The notes: generated by a model not told the origin, from the sequence alone. A stretch of DNA of 64,000 bases from Myxococcus sp. CA023 (GCF_010998615.1 NZ_JAAEAH010000035.1:23074-87073), one strand, 5' to 3'; shown: positions 1-9,461, counted from the stretch's first letter. Numbers and translations: made by a program.

Positions 1-180
1 GGCCTCCACCTCACCAAGCGCGTCCAGTCCCTCACGGAGGTCATCCTCCAGCAGGTCCACGAGCACGGCCGCGTCAGTGCGCGCAGGCAGTGAGCGGGCG
101 AGCTGTTCCACCGCCACCCGGACCGGGTCTGCACGGCGCGACGGCGTAGGGGCGACGAGGGTCAGGGCCGGAGGGGGCAT
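1..180 (-). CDS. Partial hypothetical protein (N-terminus only)
   Basis: An open frame starts at an ATG at 180 and reads leftward off the window edge without a stop, giving 60 residues beginning MPPPALTLVAPTPS. The visible part is rich in Leu, Ala and acidic residues and looks alpha-helical; there is no signal peptide or recognisable motif. It lies downstream of, and on the same strand as, the DUF3108 gene ending at 348, with a gap of about 170 bases. I do not recognise the family from this fragment. It could be the start of a longer cytoplasmic protein; the start codon is the main uncertainty. Confidence 0.5.
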   Translation of the reverse strand, partial: MPPPALTLVAPTPSRRADPVRVAVEQLARSLPARTDAAVLVDLLEDDLREGLDALGEVEA

Positions 181-347
181 GGCCTCGACGCTACAGGCAG
201 GTAGCACTCCGTCAATTTTCCAGTCAGGGCCGAAGCCCGGCGCACCGACGCGCCCCGGCCCTCGGAGCGAACCCAGGAACTTCACCAGTGCGGCGCGGTC
301 CGAGGCCACGGGCCTTCGGTGCGGCAACGAAGTGGTGCGTCAGCCGC

Positions 348-1244
348 TCACCACTTCATCGTTTCCTGACCTTCGCTCTTTTGTGGTTTCTCACCCGGAC
401 GCGACACGGAGGTGAGGGTGGCGCGCACGGCGCCCAGGTCGATGGTGCCCACGGCGGCCAGCGGCAGGCGGCGCGCGTCGTCCGAAATCCAGACGTGGAC
501 TTCACGCTTCTGCTTGGGCCGGTCCAGTCGCACGGCGGTGCCCGTCACGTGCCAGGCATTGAATTGGCCCAGCGGCGTCGTCACCTGTTCGCGCTTCACC
601 ACCGCGCCCTGCATGCGCCACATGCGACGCACGCCGTAGACGTCGAAGCACACCTGGAGGTCATCCTTGAGTGGCAACTGGCGCAGCAGGTAGATGGCCC
701 CGGCCACATCCAGGCCGTCCTTGTCGAAGGTGTAGTTGAACTGCCCCTTGGGGCGCTGGCCGAACTGGTAGTCGACCTTGACGGTGCGCTCCTTCTGGCC
801 GAACGCGACGTCCACCTTGCGGCGCTGTTCGTTCTCCATGGTGTCCTCGACGTAGCGCTTGGGGCGCAGCGTGCGAGGGTGGAGATACGCGGTGGCGCTG
901 CCGCGCACGCGCCGCACCTTGGAGAAGAAGGTGTTGGTCTGCGCCTCCACCTGGATGGGGAGATGCCCATCCTTCTGCTTGTGGACGCGCATCGTCATGG
1001 TGCCCGCCTGCGCGCCCATGGCGTCGAGGTCGAACTCGAGCACCTCACCCGGCATGAACGCCATGGGCGTGCGCAGTGCCGGAAGCGCGGAGGTGCACGG
1101 CGCCACGGTGAGGGGCCCCTCGGGTTCCTCGGCCTTGGCGCTTTCGGCCTCCGGCGCGTCCGCCTCCGCGTCCGGCAACTGGGCCCAGGCGCTGATGCTG
1201 GACAGTGACAACAGGGCCGCGAAGAGGGTGCGCAAGGGGCTCAT
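348..1244 (-). CDS. Exported DUF3108-domain protein (B)
   Basis: A 298-residue protein with a clear signal peptide (MSPLRTLFAALLSLSSISAWA, residues 1-21), then an acidic linker and a DUF3108-type domain of alternating beta-strands that opens with a 'pGEvLeFDLDAMGAQAGTM' stretch. DUF3108 proteins are periplasmic or outer-membrane-associated beta-rich proteins of unknown function. The frame stays open upstream to 1394, but the ATG at 1244 is chosen because it gives the signal peptide and leaves a 17-base gap to the DUF4091 gene. It is the third gene of a minus-strand operon whose first gene (ending at 2977) is also a DUF3108 protein. Family call is firm; function is unknown. Confidence 0.8.
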   Translation of the reverse strand: MSPLRTLFAALLSLSSISAWAQLPDAEADAPEAESAKAEEPEGPLTVAPCTSALPALRTPMAFMPGEVLEFDLDAMGAQAGTMTMRVHKQKDGHLPIQVEAQTNTFFSKVRRVRGSATAYLHPRTLRPKRYVEDTMENEQRRKVDVAFGQKERTVKVDYQFGQRPKGQFNYTFDKDGLDVAGAIYLLRQLPLKDDLQVCFDVYGVRRMWRMQGAVVKREQVTTPLGQFNAWHVTGTAVRLDRPKQKREVHVWISDDARRLPLAAVGTIDLGAVRATLTSVSRPGEKPQKSEGQETMKW

Positions 1245-1261
1245 CCTTTTCCTTCCAGAGA

Positions 1262-2950
1262 CTACGGGGGGCTCTGCGGCGTCTGACGGTCCGGGCGCTT
1301 CGCATATTCGGACTCCGCCCAGCGCTTCCGGAGCCGGGTGGTGACTTCCTCGCGGACCGCCTCCCATTCTCCCGCATCCGCGTTGATGTCCCAACCGGTG
1401 CGCGCCAACTTGCGCGCGGCCGTCCGGGCGAAGGTGGCGTCACCCAGCTCGGCGAGCAACCGGAGGTACTCGTAGTCCTCCAGTCCGTCCCGAATGTGCT
1501 TCAGCCGCAGCGTGAGGATGGGCTGGTGGCCGGAAGGACCCACCCTGGCGGGTGTCCCCGGGTAGAAGAGGGTGCCGTCGCCGTTGCCGCCGAACTCGAA
1601 GACATCCTTCCAGGGGTCCTTCTTCGTGTTGTAGGCGAAGACGGTGTCGAAATAGAGCTCGCCGTCCACGCCGGAGGAGAAGGCGAGCACGCCCATGGCC
1701 CGGTTGAGCGGGGCGGGGTGGTCCACCATGTACGAAGCCCAGCCGCTGTAGGCCGCGTCCACCGCCTTGTCCGCCGGGGGGCCGCCGTTGCAGCCGTGCG
1801 AATTGCAGCTCTGGTACCACCACACCCGGGTGTCACCTGCCAGCCGTTTGCGCAGCGCGCGCGTCTCCACCACGCTGCGGCACGTCTGCGGCCCGGGGCG
1901 TGGGTAGAAGCAGTTGAGCGTGGGTGTGAGGATGTCTGCCGAGCCATTCAGCGCGTCATCCAGCGGGCTGGTGACGAGCACGGGAATCGCGCCCGCCGCG
2001 CGCACCCGCGTGGACTGGGCCTTCACCAGCGGCACGTCCTCGGGCTTGGGTTCGTCCTTGGCGTAGAAGAAGAGCTGCGCGGGCCAGCCCTTCTCGCGGA
2101 AGTGCTCGGCGAAGGCGCGGTAGTATGCCGTCTTCTCCGCGTCCGTCTTCGCCTGCTTGCTGTCACGCACGTTGGTGCTGGTGAAGCGGGCGCCGGAGGG
2201 CAGCAGGCTGCCGTCCAGGAAGGGCGCCATCTCCGCGTCGTACTCGCGCCAGTCCAGCACCGCGCGGCCCTTCTCGAAGCGCACGGGAGGCGGCGTCATG
2301 CTCATGCCGTGGGCACTCACCCGGTGTTCCAGGAGCGCGCGTCCGTAGTCTCGCAACAGCTTGCGCGCCTCCGCCGACTCGGGCGCCACGCCGTGGCCCC
2401 GGGCGATGCTGTACATCGACACCCCGAAGCTGTTGGGCAGCGAGGACGTGGCGGGCAGGGCGAAGGGCTGCACCTCGGCGGCGAACGGCACCGGCCGGAT
2501 CTTCGCGTCACCTGCCTTCACCAGCAGCCGTCCCCGGTACGTCCCCGGCTCCTGCTTCTCCGGGGCGCACACCTCCACGTAGAAGACGGTGGGCAGCTTC
2601 GAGTCATGTCCCGGCGCATCCAACGGAACCAGCGCGTCCGGCCACGGGCCCGTGCGGCCCTGACCGTTGGACGGCGTCTTCACGTCGATGAAGGCTTCTC
2701 GCCAGACGCTGGCCTTCAGCGCCGCGCCCGGGCCCTTCAACGTCAGCGATTCCACGGCGGGGCGCTCCACCCGGCCGGGAAGCGCCACCTGCACGGCCTC
2801 ACACTCACCGCGCGCGAGGCTGAGGCGCGCCTCCTTGCGTCCCTTCACTGCTTCGCCCGGCCGGACCTTGACCAGGGGCGACACCACCTGAGGCTCCTGC
2901 GTGGCGGACATCGCCGCCGCCACCACCGCCCACGCCCATCCTGCACCCAT
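1262..2950 (-). CDS. Exported DUF4091 (GH123-like) protein
   Basis: This 562-residue protein has an N-terminal signal peptide, a beta-sandwich-like first third and a TIM-barrel-like remainder ending in a DUF4091 signature (KHIRDGLEDYEYLRLL, about residues 480-495). A FFYAKDEP motif near residue 300 matches the acidic pair of GH123-like enzymes, which cleave N-acetylgalactosamine linkages by substrate-assisted catalysis. From this I infer a periplasmic or secreted glycoside hydrolase-like enzyme, but DUF4091 members are mostly uncharacterised and the substrate cannot be read from the sequence. The gene sits between two DUF3108 genes with gaps of 26 and 17 bases, so all three are probably co-transcribed. 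An RBS-like AAGGGGG lies about 10 bases before the ATG. Confidence 0.8.
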   Translation of the reverse strand: MGAGWAWAVVAAAMSATQEPQVVSPLVKVRPGEAVKGRKEARLSLARGECEAVQVALPGRVERPAVESLTLKGPGAALKASVWREAFIDVKTPSNGQGRTGPWPDALVPLDAPGHDSKLPTVFYVEVCAPEKQEPGTYRGRLLVKAGDAKIRPVPFAAEVQPFALPATSSLPNSFGVSMYSIARGHGVAPESAEARKLLRDYGRALLEHRVSAHGMSMTPPPVRFEKGRAVLDWREYDAEMAPFLDGSLLPSGARFTSTNVRDSKQAKTDAEKTAYYRAFAEHFREKGWPAQLFFYAKDEPKPEDVPLVKAQSTRVRAAGAIPVLVTSPLDDALNGSADILTPTLNCFYPRPGPQTCRSVVETRALRKRLAGDTRVWWYQSCNSHGCNGGPPADKAVDAAYSGWASYMVDHPAPLNRAMGVLAFSSGVDGELYFDTVFAYNTKKDPWKDVFEFGGNGDGTLFYPGTPARVGPSGHQPILTLRLKHIRDGLEDYEYLRLLAELGDATFARTAARKLARTGWDINADAGEWEAVREEVTTRLRKRWAESEYAKRPDRQTPQSPP

Positions 2951-2976
2951 CCGCCCCCTTCACTCTCCGGCGGGTG

Positions 2977-3780
2977 CTACCCGCCATTCTCGACGCGGGC
3001 CACCGTCATGCTCCGGCCCGGCTTGTAGTCGGTTATCTCCGCGACGATGGTGCCCAGCGCGAACTCCGCCTCCACCCGCACCGGCACGTGGCTGGGGTCC
3101 GTGGTGAAGTAGACGAACATGTCCCGCTTCGAGGCGAGGTTGCCGCCGAACTCCGTCTTCACGCTGAGCTTGAAGACCTCCTTGTCGCCCAGCGCCGTGC
3201 CCAGGACTTCACGCCCTTCCACCTTCGCGCGGAGGGTGAACTGCTTGCTTCCGGTGAAGACGGGATAGGCATACTCCTGCCCCACGACCAGCTCCCGGTT
3301 GCGCAACGCGAACGTCGCACCGGTTACATCCAGCGTGCCCTCCGTCACCTCGCGGGTGGACTCGCGCGGGGACTCGCCTTCCTTCTGCTTCACAACGAAG
3401 GCCGTCTTGCCGTCCGGCTCCATCTTGATGCGCTGCCGGCGGCGTGAGCCGTTCTCATCCGCGTGCAAGTCACTGCCCACCACGCGCTGGCTCTCCGGCT
3501 GCCAGTAGGACACGAACTTGTCCTTGATGGGCCACACGCCCAGCATGTCGTTGGAGCGTGCCACCGCGACGATGGGCCACACGTCCTGGCCCCACTGCTT
3601 CATGTGGGCACCCACCGTCACCTGCGCGGTGCCCGCGGTGATGCCCAGGTACCTGACGCGGTAAGAGCTCTGCTCCCCAGGGCCGAACGCCGGGTTCGCG
3701 GACTCCTGGGCCATGGCCGTCGCCGACCAGACCAGACCCGCGAGCGCCGCCGCGACCCCCCACTTGGACTGCGTTTGCAT
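2977..3780 (-). CDS. Exported DUF3108-domain protein (A)
   Basis: A 267-residue protein with a typical signal peptide (hydrophobic segment at residues 9-22 ending AMA) followed by one DUF3108 domain covering almost all of the mature protein. The domain begins with a GEQSSYRVRYLGITAG stretch, the usual opening of this family. It is the first gene of the minus-strand DUF3108-DUF4091-DUF3108 operon and has a good ribosome site (GAGGGAG) 8-14 bases before the ATG. Family members are thought to reside in the periplasm or outer membrane, but no activity is established. The two DUF3108 proteins of this operon are quite diverged from each other, so this is not a recent duplication. Confidence 0.82.
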   Translation of the reverse strand: MQTQSKWGVAAALAGLVWSATAMAQESANPAFGPGEQSSYRVRYLGITAGTAQVTVGAHMKQWGQDVWPIVAVARSNDMLGVWPIKDKFVSYWQPESQRVVGSDLHADENGSRRRQRIKMEPDGKTAFVVKQKEGESPRESTREVTEGTLDVTGATFALRNRELVVGQEYAYPVFTGSKQFTLRAKVEGREVLGTALGDKEVFKLSVKTEFGGNLASKRDMFVYFTTDPSHVPVRVEAEFALGTIVAEITDYKPGRSMTVARVENGG

Positions 3781-4085
3781 CGGGTGAGCTCCCTCGCTTG
3801 GAAATTAGGTAGCCTGGCCGCGCCGCGCCAGACCCGGCTTGGAACCATTCCCGCCACCGCCCATTTCCACTGACGCGGTTGTTGACCAGCCATTCAAACG
3901 ATGGCCGCCCACTTCACGGGGAGGCACACTTTCCCACGTCACGCTCCCGCACGCCTCTTCCCGGCCGGGCCTGTTCGCCCAGCAGGCGGGAGTGCCGCGC
4001 AGCGGCGTGTCCACTCGACGACACCGCTGGTAGCCTCCGCGCGGGGCAGCCCGCGGTGTCGGGCGCCATCCCGCAGGAGGGGCAC
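3781..4085. other. Divergent intergenic region
   Basis: About 305 bases separate the divergently transcribed DUF3108 operon (minus) and the zinc-ribbon gene (plus). On the plus strand a TAGCCT at 4031-4036 lies at a suitable distance to act as a -10 element, but its -35 is poor (TGTCCA). A second TAGCCT lies at 3811-3816, where it has no obvious gene to serve. On the minus strand TAATTT and TACCTA stretches lie about 30 bases upstream of the DUF3108 start. I see no RNA gene, repeat or small ORF I would defend here. Confidence 0.5.
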
Positions 4086-4307
4086 ATGTCTGGTGGTGGC
4101 GGTTCGTTCGACTTCGACGACGACGAGAAGGAATCCGCGCGCGGAGGTGGCAAGGCGCACAAGGACTTCGACTGTCCTTCGTGCAACGCCAACAACCCCG
4201 TGGATGAAGCGCTCGCCCACGGGGACGAGGTGCGCTGCAACTACTGCGGCTCCGAGTTCAGGGTCAGCGTGAACTCGGAGGGGCGGGTGAAGTTCAAGGA
4301 GATTTGA
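4086..4307 (+). CDS. Small zinc-ribbon protein
   Basis: A 73-residue protein: a Gly/Asp/Glu-rich N-terminus, then CPSC and, 22 residues later, CNYC, a four-cysteine zinc-ribbon arrangement of the rubredoxin-knuckle type. The start is set by an AGGAGG ribosome site nine bases upstream of the ATG; the frame is open further upstream but that part is Arg/Pro-rich and not credible. The stop lies inside the convergent yggS gene, with a 14-base overlap. Such small ribbons may bind nucleic acid or scaffold proteins; nothing here says which. Confidence 0.8.
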   Translation: MSGGGGSFDFDDDEKESARGGGKAHKDFDCPSCNANNPVDEALAHGDEVRCNYCGSEFRVSVNSEGRVKFKEI

Positions 4308-4977
4308 GCTCGCGCTCGCCGAAGATGGCGGTGCCCACGCGGACGACGGTGGCCCCTTCTTCAATGGCCCACTCGAAGTCATGGGTGGTGCCCATGGACA
4401 GGCCCGGCAGCCTGTGCACGCGGGCCAGCTCCCGCAGGGAACGGAAGTCCGCGCGGGCCCGGGCCTCGTCCTCCGTGGGGGGCGGCAGCGCCATCAGCCC
4501 CACCGCCTGGAGGCCAGGCAGGGCGCGGACCGCGTCCAGGAAGGCCCCGAGCGCGTCGGGCGCCAGGCCGCTCTTGGTGGCCTCGCCGCCCACGTTGACC
4601 TCGACGTAGACGGGCAGGGGCGGGGTGCCCTCGCGGCGCTTCGACAGCTCGCGGGCGACCTCCAGCCGGTCCAGGGCGTGGAAGGCCCCGGCCGCCCGCG
4701 CCACGTACTTCACCTTGTTCGTCTGGAGCGCGCCAATGGCATGCCAGCGCAGGCCGTCCAGGTTCGCCAGCTCCGCGGCCTTGTCCCGCAGCTCCTGCGC
4801 GTAGTTCTCCCCGAAATCGCGCTGACCGGCGGCGTAGGCCTCGCGGATGAGGTCCGCGGGCTTCAGTTTGGACACCGCCACCAGCGTCACAGACTCCACG
4901 GGGCGCCCCGCTCGGGCACAGGCCGCCGCCACCCGCTCCCGCACCGACGCCAGCCTCTCCGCCACGCTCTCGCTCAT
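4294..4977 (-). CDS. yggS: YggS-family PLP-binding protein (PLP homeostasis)
   Basis: The 227-residue protein fits the YggS/PROSC family: a single-domain TIM-barrel that binds pyridoxal phosphate and buffers its level, without known catalysis. Visible signatures are [12 protein letters not shown] (the PLP-binding lysine region, about residue 37), the DFGENYAQE motif, and a C-terminal [19 protein letters not shown] phosphate-binding stretch followed by VGTAIFGER. It overlaps the upstream maf gene by four bases (ATGA), so the two are probably translated together. Length is normal for the family. Its 3' end overlaps the convergent zinc-ribbon gene. Confidence 0.95.
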   Translation of the reverse strand: MSESVAERLASVRERVAAACARAGRPVESVTLVAVSKLKPADLIREAYAAGQRDFGENYAQELRDKAAELANLDGLRWHAIGALQTNKVKYVARAAGAFHALDRLEVARELSKRREGTPPLPVYVEVNVGGEATKSGLAPDALGAFLDAVRALPGLQAVGLMALPPPTEDEARARADFRSLRELARVHRLPGLSMGTTHDFEWAIEEGATVVRVGTAIFGERELKSP

Positions 4978-5570
4978 GAGGCCCTCCAGGGCAGGGGGAC
5001 GCCGGCCCGCTCCAGCAGGGCCACTGTCTCGCCCAGCGGCAGACCCACGACGTTGGACGTGCTGCCTTCCACGCCCGCCACCAGGAAACCGCCCTTGCCC
5101 TGGATGGCGTAGGCCCCCGCCTTGTCCAGGGGCTCGCCGCTGTTCGCGTACCAGGACATCTCCCCGGGGCTCAGTGACCGGAAGGTGACGCGGGTGCGGA
5201 CCACCAGCGTCTCCTCATGCCGGCCGGCCAGGGCCACGCCCGTGTAGACGTCATGCGGCCGCCCGGACAGGCGCGTGAGCATGGCCTGGGCTTCCTCGGC
5301 GTCCCGGGGCTTGCCCAGCAACTCGGTGCCCAGGGCGACGGTGGTGTCGGCGGCCAGCACCCAGGCGCCCGGGTGGCGGGATGCCACCACGCGGGCCTTC
5401 TCCCGGGCGAGCCGCCCGACATAGGCCTCCGCCGTCTCTCCGGCGTGGGGCGTTTCGTCGATGTCCGCCGCGGAAACGGTGAAACGGATGTCCAGCTGTG
5501 CCAGAAGTTCCCTGCGTCGCGGCGACGCCGAGGCCAGGACGAGCAACGTTTGATCTGCGTTCATGTGCAT
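4974..5570 (-). CDS. maf: Maf-like nucleoside triphosphate pyrophosphatase
   Basis: A 198-residue Maf/Ham1-superfamily protein. The N-terminal [17 protein letters not shown] motif and the [17 protein letters not shown] motif (catalytic Asp and substrate-binding residues) are both intact, as is a [19 protein letters not shown] block typical of the family. Maf enzymes hydrolyse non-canonical or canonical NTPs to monophosphates and have been linked to septum inhibition. Two ATGs are possible, at 5570 and 5564; the second removes only two residues and resembles homologues slightly better. It is the first gene of a maf-yggS pair and diverges from the GGDEF gene with about 50 bases between them. 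Confidence 0.95.
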   Translation of the reverse strand: MHMNADQTLLVLASASPRRRELLAQLDIRFTVSAADIDETPHAGETAEAYVGRLAREKARVVASRHPGAWVLAADTTVALGTELLGKPRDAEEAQAMLTRLSGRPHDVYTGVALAGRHEETLVVRTRVTFRSLSPGEMSWYANSGEPLDKAGAYAIQGKGGFLVAGVEGSTSNVVGLPLGETVALLERAGVPLPWRAS

Positions 5571-5623
5571 GTTACGGCTCGGTCCGGCCTTACCAGACTT
5601 GTGCCCCGGAGTGGACTCTACGG

Positions 5624-6718
5624 ATGAATCCCGCGGACCTCCTGTCGGCCATGAAGCGGACAGTGGAGCAGTTGGCCGCCTTCAATGAGATGGCGAAGGC
5701 CCTGACGTCCACGCTCGAGCTCCGCGAGGTGCTGGCGCTGGTGATGCAGAAGGTCAGCAGCCTGCTGCTGCCTCGCAACTGGTCGCTCATCCTCCAGGAC
5801 GAGCGCACCGGAAAGCTCTACTTCGAAATCGCGGTGGGTGACGGCGCGGACGTGCTCAAGGGCCTCCAGCTCAACCCGGGCGAGGGCATTGCCGGCGCCG
5901 TCTTCACGTCCGGCGCGGCGCGGCTCGTCCATGACGTGGGCGGGGACCCCAGCTTCTCGCCACGCTTCGATGAAGCCTCCGCCTTCCACACCCGCTCCAT
6001 CCTCGCGGTGCCGCTGCTGGCCCGGGGCCGGGTACTGGGCATCATCGAACTGGTGAACGGGCCCATGGACCCACCCTTCACCAACGAGGACCTCACCATC
6101 CTCACCGCCATCGCGGACTACGCGGCCATCGCGATTGAGAACGCGCGCAACTTCCGGCGGGTGCAGGAGTTGACGATTACGGACGAGCACACCGGCTGCT
6201 ACAACGCCCGGCACCTGCGCGCCTTGCTGGACCAGGAGGTGAAGCGCTCGGAGCGCTTCTGCCACCCGCTGTCGCTCGTCTTCCTGGACCTGGACCACTT
6301 CAAGAGCATCAACGACACCCACGGGCACCTGGTGGGCAGCGCCACCTTGAAGGAAGTGGGGGACCTGCTGATTACCCTGGGCCGGCAGAACCTGGACGCC
6401 GTCTTCCGCTACGGCGGCGACGAGTTCGCCATGTTGCTGGTGGAGACGGACCAGGAGGGCGCGGCCGTCATCGGCCAGCGCGTCTGCGAGGCCTTTCGAG
6501 GGCGGGGCTTCCTCCTGGAGCAGGGCCTGGACGTGCGCCTCACCGCCAGCGTGGGCGTGGCCACCTACCCGGACCATGCCTCGTCCGCGCTGGACCTCAT
6601 CCGCGCGGCGGACTTCGCCATGTACGCGGCCAAGGCCCGGGGCCGGGACGCGCTCTGCATCGCCGAGCCCATTGCTCCCAACGGCGGCACAGGCTCCCAC
6701 GAGTTCCCGGAGCGGTAG
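5624..6718 (+). CDS. GAF-GGDEF diguanylate cyclase
   Basis: A 364-residue cytoplasmic protein with a GAF sensor domain (about residues 15-170) and a GGDEF domain (about 180-345). The active-site motif is canonical, YGGDEF at about residue 263, and the metal-binding [14 protein letters not shown] block is complete, so the enzyme should make cyclic di-GMP from two GTP. An RxxD inhibitory site is not evident. The ATG at 5624 is preferred over upstream starts because the GAF helix begins just after it. It is the only cyclase in the window, about 7 kb from a PilZ-domain gene. A hairpin between it and the convergent foldase gene probably ends transcription from both sides. Confidence 0.92.
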   Translation: MNPADLLSAMKRTVEQLAAFNEMAKALTSTLELREVLALVMQKVSSLLLPRNWSLILQDERTGKLYFEIAVGDGADVLKGLQLNPGEGIAGAVFTSGAARLVHDVGGDPSFSPRFDEASAFHTRSILAVPLLARGRVLGIIELVNGPMDPPFTNEDLTILTAIADYAAIAIENARNFRRVQELTITDEHTGCYNARHLRALLDQEVKRSERFCHPLSLVFLDLDHFKSINDTHGHLVGSATLKEVGDLLITLGRQNLDAVFRYGGDEFAMLLVETDQEGAAVIGQRVCEAFRGRGFLLEQGLDVRLTASVGVATYPDHASSALDLIRAADFAMYAAKARGRDALCIAEPIAPNGGTGSHEFPER

Positions 6719-6756
6719 CTGGCGCTTTGGCCCTGTTGGCCGCGAAGCCCGCAATG

Positions 6757-6799
6757 AGAGAGGGCCGGGGAGGGGAGTACCCTCGGCCCGGCCCTCGGG
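6757..6799. terminator. Bidirectional hairpin between convergent genes
   Basis: A ten-base stem GAGGGCCGGG (6760-6769) pairs with CCCGGCCCTC (6787-6796), with a further short GAGGG/CCCTC stem inside the loop. It lies between the convergent stops at 6718 and 6824. There is no T-tract, as is common at this GC content. Confidence 0.5.
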
Positions 6800-6823
6800 G
6801 GCGTCACGGTTGGATGCCGGGAC

Positions 6824-8398
6824 TCACCCGGTGCCCACCACGGAGTCGATGGCGGCGGTGTTCGTCACCACCGAGCCCTGCTCACGCAGCGCCTTGAGGA
6901 AGGACTCCGTCAGTTCAATCTGCTTGGCCTGACGGGCCTGGGTGCGCAGCTCCTCCTTGCTCTTCTCGAAGCCCTCGGCGTCCGGCTTCTGGCGCTCCAC
7001 CACCTGCGCCACCACGAAGCCCTCACCCATGGGGAACACGCTGTCGAGCGGCTGCGGGGCGCTGACGGCGAAGGCCGCCTTCACCAGTTCGGGCGCGGGG
7101 CCCAGGTGCGGCACTGCCTCACCCTCGGCGGTGAAGCTGTCCGTCTCCACGGCCTCCGGGCGCGTCTCCGTCTCGAAGCGCAGCAGCGCGGGCTGCTCCT
7201 TCTCCGGCGGGAAGAGCGTCTTCAGGCCCTGGCCCGCCTTGACGGAGGCCAGCGCCTTCTCCGCCTCGGCGCGGGCCTGCTGCTTGGCACGGTCCTGCTT
7301 GTAGAGCGTGGTGGCAATCTCGTCCTGGACGTCCTCGAGCTTCTTGTCCTGGGCGGCCTGCTTCTCATCCACCTTCACCAGGTGCACGCCGAACTTCGTC
7401 TCCACCGGCTGCGTCACCTCGCCCTGCTTCAGCGCGAAGGCCGCGTCCGCCAGCGCCGGCTCCCAGCTGCCGCGCTCCACCCAGCCCAGGTCGCCACCGC
7501 GCGCCTTGCTGCCCGGGTCCTCGCTGCTGTCACGCGCCACCTGGGCGAAGTCCTTGCCGCCCTCGATTTCCTTGCGCAGCGCCTGCGCCTTCTCCAGGGC
7601 CGCCTTCTTCTGGTCGGCGGTGGCCTCCGGGGACAGCTTCACCAGCACCTGCCGCGCGCGGATGCGCTCCGGCTGCTGGTACACGAAGCGGTTGGCCTCG
7701 AAGTACTCCTTGATCTCCTTCTCGTGCGCCTTCTTCCACTCGGCCAGCTGCGCCGCCGTGGGGTTGGGGACCTTGTCGGCGTACATGGCCGGCAGGAAGC
7801 GCGCGAAGACGACCTTCGCCTGGTTGCCTTCCTTCTCGAAGCGGGCGCGGACCTCGTCGTCCGACACCACCGCGTTGGCGCGCACCACGCCCATCATCTT
7901 CTGGGCCGCCAGCTGCCGGCGCAGCTCCGTCTCGAAGTCCTGGGGGGACTTCCGGTAGAAGTCGCGCAGCACCTGCTGGTAGCGCTCGAAGTCGAACTGG
8001 CCATCCTTCTGGAAGTCCGTGTTCTCGTGGATGAGCTTGCGAAGCTCTTCGTCGGACGGGGTGATGCCGTGGCGCTCGGCTGCCTGGGCCAGCAGCTCCG
8101 TGTTCACCAGGCGGTCGAGCACCTGGTTGTGCATGCCGAACTGGCGGGCGAGCGACTCGGGCACCGGGCTGCCCTGCGAGCGCAGGAAGCTCATCTGCTG
8201 GGCCCAGGCCGCCGCGAAGTCACGCAGCGGGATTTCCTTGCCGTTCACCGAGGCCACCGAACCGGGCGCCGTCGCCCCACCCGTGGCGCCGAAGCCACTA
8301 CTGCCCGGGCCGAACTGGAGCGTGAACACCACCGCGATGCCGATGATGAACAGGAGCGAGGCAACCTTCCGGGGATTCAGACCGTCCATTGTCGTCAC
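6824..8398 (-). CDS. SurA/PpiD-like peptidyl-prolyl isomerase
   Basis: This 524-residue protein has one N-terminal membrane anchor (about residues 12-30), a SurA-N/chaperone-like helical region (about 45-215) and a parvulin PPIC domain (about 235-340) with the usual ARQVLVKLSPEA opening and a GGDLGWVERG stretch. The layout is that of PpiD: a periplasmic foldase anchored to the inner membrane that helps fold secreted and outer-membrane proteins. The start is ambiguous between the ATGs at 8398 and 8389; both leave the anchor intact. It is divergent from mreC. The C-terminal 150 residues hold a second, less conserved domain seen in other PpiD proteins. Confidence 0.88.
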   Translation of the reverse strand: MTTMDGLNPRKVASLLFIIGIAVVFTLQFGPGSSGFGATGGATAPGSVASVNGKEIPLRDFAAAWAQQMSFLRSQGSPVPESLARQFGMHNQVLDRLVNTELLAQAAERHGITPSDEELRKLIHENTDFQKDGQFDFERYQQVLRDFYRKSPQDFETELRRQLAAQKMMGVVRANAVVSDDEVRARFEKEGNQAKVVFARFLPAMYADKVPNPTAAQLAEWKKAHEKEIKEYFEANRFVYQQPERIRARQVLVKLSPEATADQKKAALEKAQALRKEIEGGKDFAQVARDSSEDPGSKARGGDLGWVERGSWEPALADAAFALKQGEVTQPVETKFGVHLVKVDEKQAAQDKKLEDVQDEIATTLYKQDRAKQQARAEAEKALASVKAGQGLKTLFPPEKEQPALLRFETETRPEAVETDSFTAEGEAVPHLGPAPELVKAAFAVSAPQPLDSVFPMGEGFVVAQVVERQKPDAEGFEKSKEELRTQARQAKQIELTESFLKALREQGSVVTNTAAIDSVVGTG

Positions 8399-8600
8399 TT
8401 CTGGGGCAAACGCGCCGAGAAAAGCCGTGCGGAAGGACTCGCGACGCGGTGTTGTTGGTAGCCCGGCCGGTGGGTGGTGGACCAGGAACCGCCCCCCTTG
8501 CAGGCCTTGACTGCCTAGGATAACGCACCGGAAAATGCAAGCGATTTAGAGCCCTTAGCCAGCCCCTGCTCCCCCATTACACCCCCGGAAACTCCTGCCT

Positions 8601-9461
8601 GTGTGGTCGCTCCTGAAGCGGTACTACCGCCCCCTCATCGTGGGCTTCCTGCTCCTTTCTCCGCTGGTGGCCTTCCTGCTCGGTGGCCGGAAGGGCAGGG
8701 AACCCAACTTCATCGACCGGGCGATCATCGCCGTGGCGTCCCCCGTGCAGCAGGGGCTGACGTCCGTCATCGAGGGCGGGGTCGCCGGGGTCCAGAACTA
8801 CCTGGACCTCCGGGGCGTGCGGCAGGAGAATGACGCACTGCGGTTGGAGAACCTCCAACTGCGCGCGGCGGTGCAGTCCCTGGGGGAGTCGCGGATGGAG
8901 AACGAGCGGCTGCGCAAGCTGCTCAAATACGCGGAGGCCGAGCCCGGGCCTGAAATCCCCGCGCGGGTGGTGGGCGTCAATCCGGTGGCGAAGCTGTTGT
9001 CGGTCCGCATCAGCAGTGGTGAGCAGCAGGGTGTATTCCGCGGCATGTCCGTGGTGACGCCCGACGGAATCGTGGGACAGGTCATCCGGGCGACGGGCGG
9101 GTATGCGGATGTGGCGCTGGTGACGGACCCGCAGAGCCGGGTGGCGGTGCGTGTGCAGCGCTCGCGGGCCCGGGGTACGGCGGCGGGAACGGGAGTCGGG
9201 CCCCTGAAGTTGGAGAACATGCTGCGCACCGAGGATGTCGAGGACGGTGACCTCATCATCACCGCGGGCACGGACGGCATCTATCCGCCCGGCGTGGTAG
9301 TGGGACGCGTGACGAACCTGGAGAAGAAGGAGCACGGCATGTTCCAGGGCGCGGACATCGTTCCGGCGGTGGATACGAGCAAGCTGGAAGAGGTGTTGGT
9401 GGTGGGCAGCCCCTACAGCGCCATGGCGCCAGGCGGCACCGCGGAGGGCGCGTCGAAATGA
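8601..9461 (+). CDS. mreC: Rod shape-determining protein MreC
   Basis: A 286-residue MreC: short cytoplasmic N-terminus, one membrane segment (about residues 12-28), a coiled coil rich in Glu/Leu (about 70-110) and the beta-rich MreC core with a GIVGQVIRATGGYADVALVTD stretch split around its conserved Gly. MreC links the elongation PBP to MreD and RodA in the inner membrane and periplasm. The start is GTG at 8601 with only a weak ribosome site. It is the first gene of mreC-mreD-mrdA-rodA, and its stop overlaps the mreD start (ATGA). mreB, often just upstream, is not in this window. Confidence 0.95.
   Translation: MWSLLKRYYRPLIVGFLLLSPLVAFLLGGRKGREPNFIDRAIIAVASPVQQGLTSVIEGGVAGVQNYLDLRGVRQENDALRLENLQLRAAVQSLGESRMENERLRKLLKYAEAEPGPEIPARVVGVNPVAKLLSVRISSGEQQGVFRGMSVVTPDGIVGQVIRATGGYADVALVTDPQSRVAVRVQRSRARGTAAGTGVGPLKLENMLRTEDVEDGDLIITAGTDGIYPPGVVVGRVTNLEKKEHGMFQGADIVPAVDTSKLEEVLVVGSPYSAMAPGGTAEGASK

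Noticed and set aside
288..3028. Long plus-strand frames of 306 and 607 codons over the DUF3108/DUF4091 operon
   Set aside because: They are Arg/His/Leu-rich translations of the opposite strand of well supported genes, as happens at high GC; no domain, no ribosome site, no sensible composition.
3882..3887. TTGACC as a -35 element for the zinc-ribbon gene
   Set aside because: No -10-like hexamer at 15-19 bases downstream.
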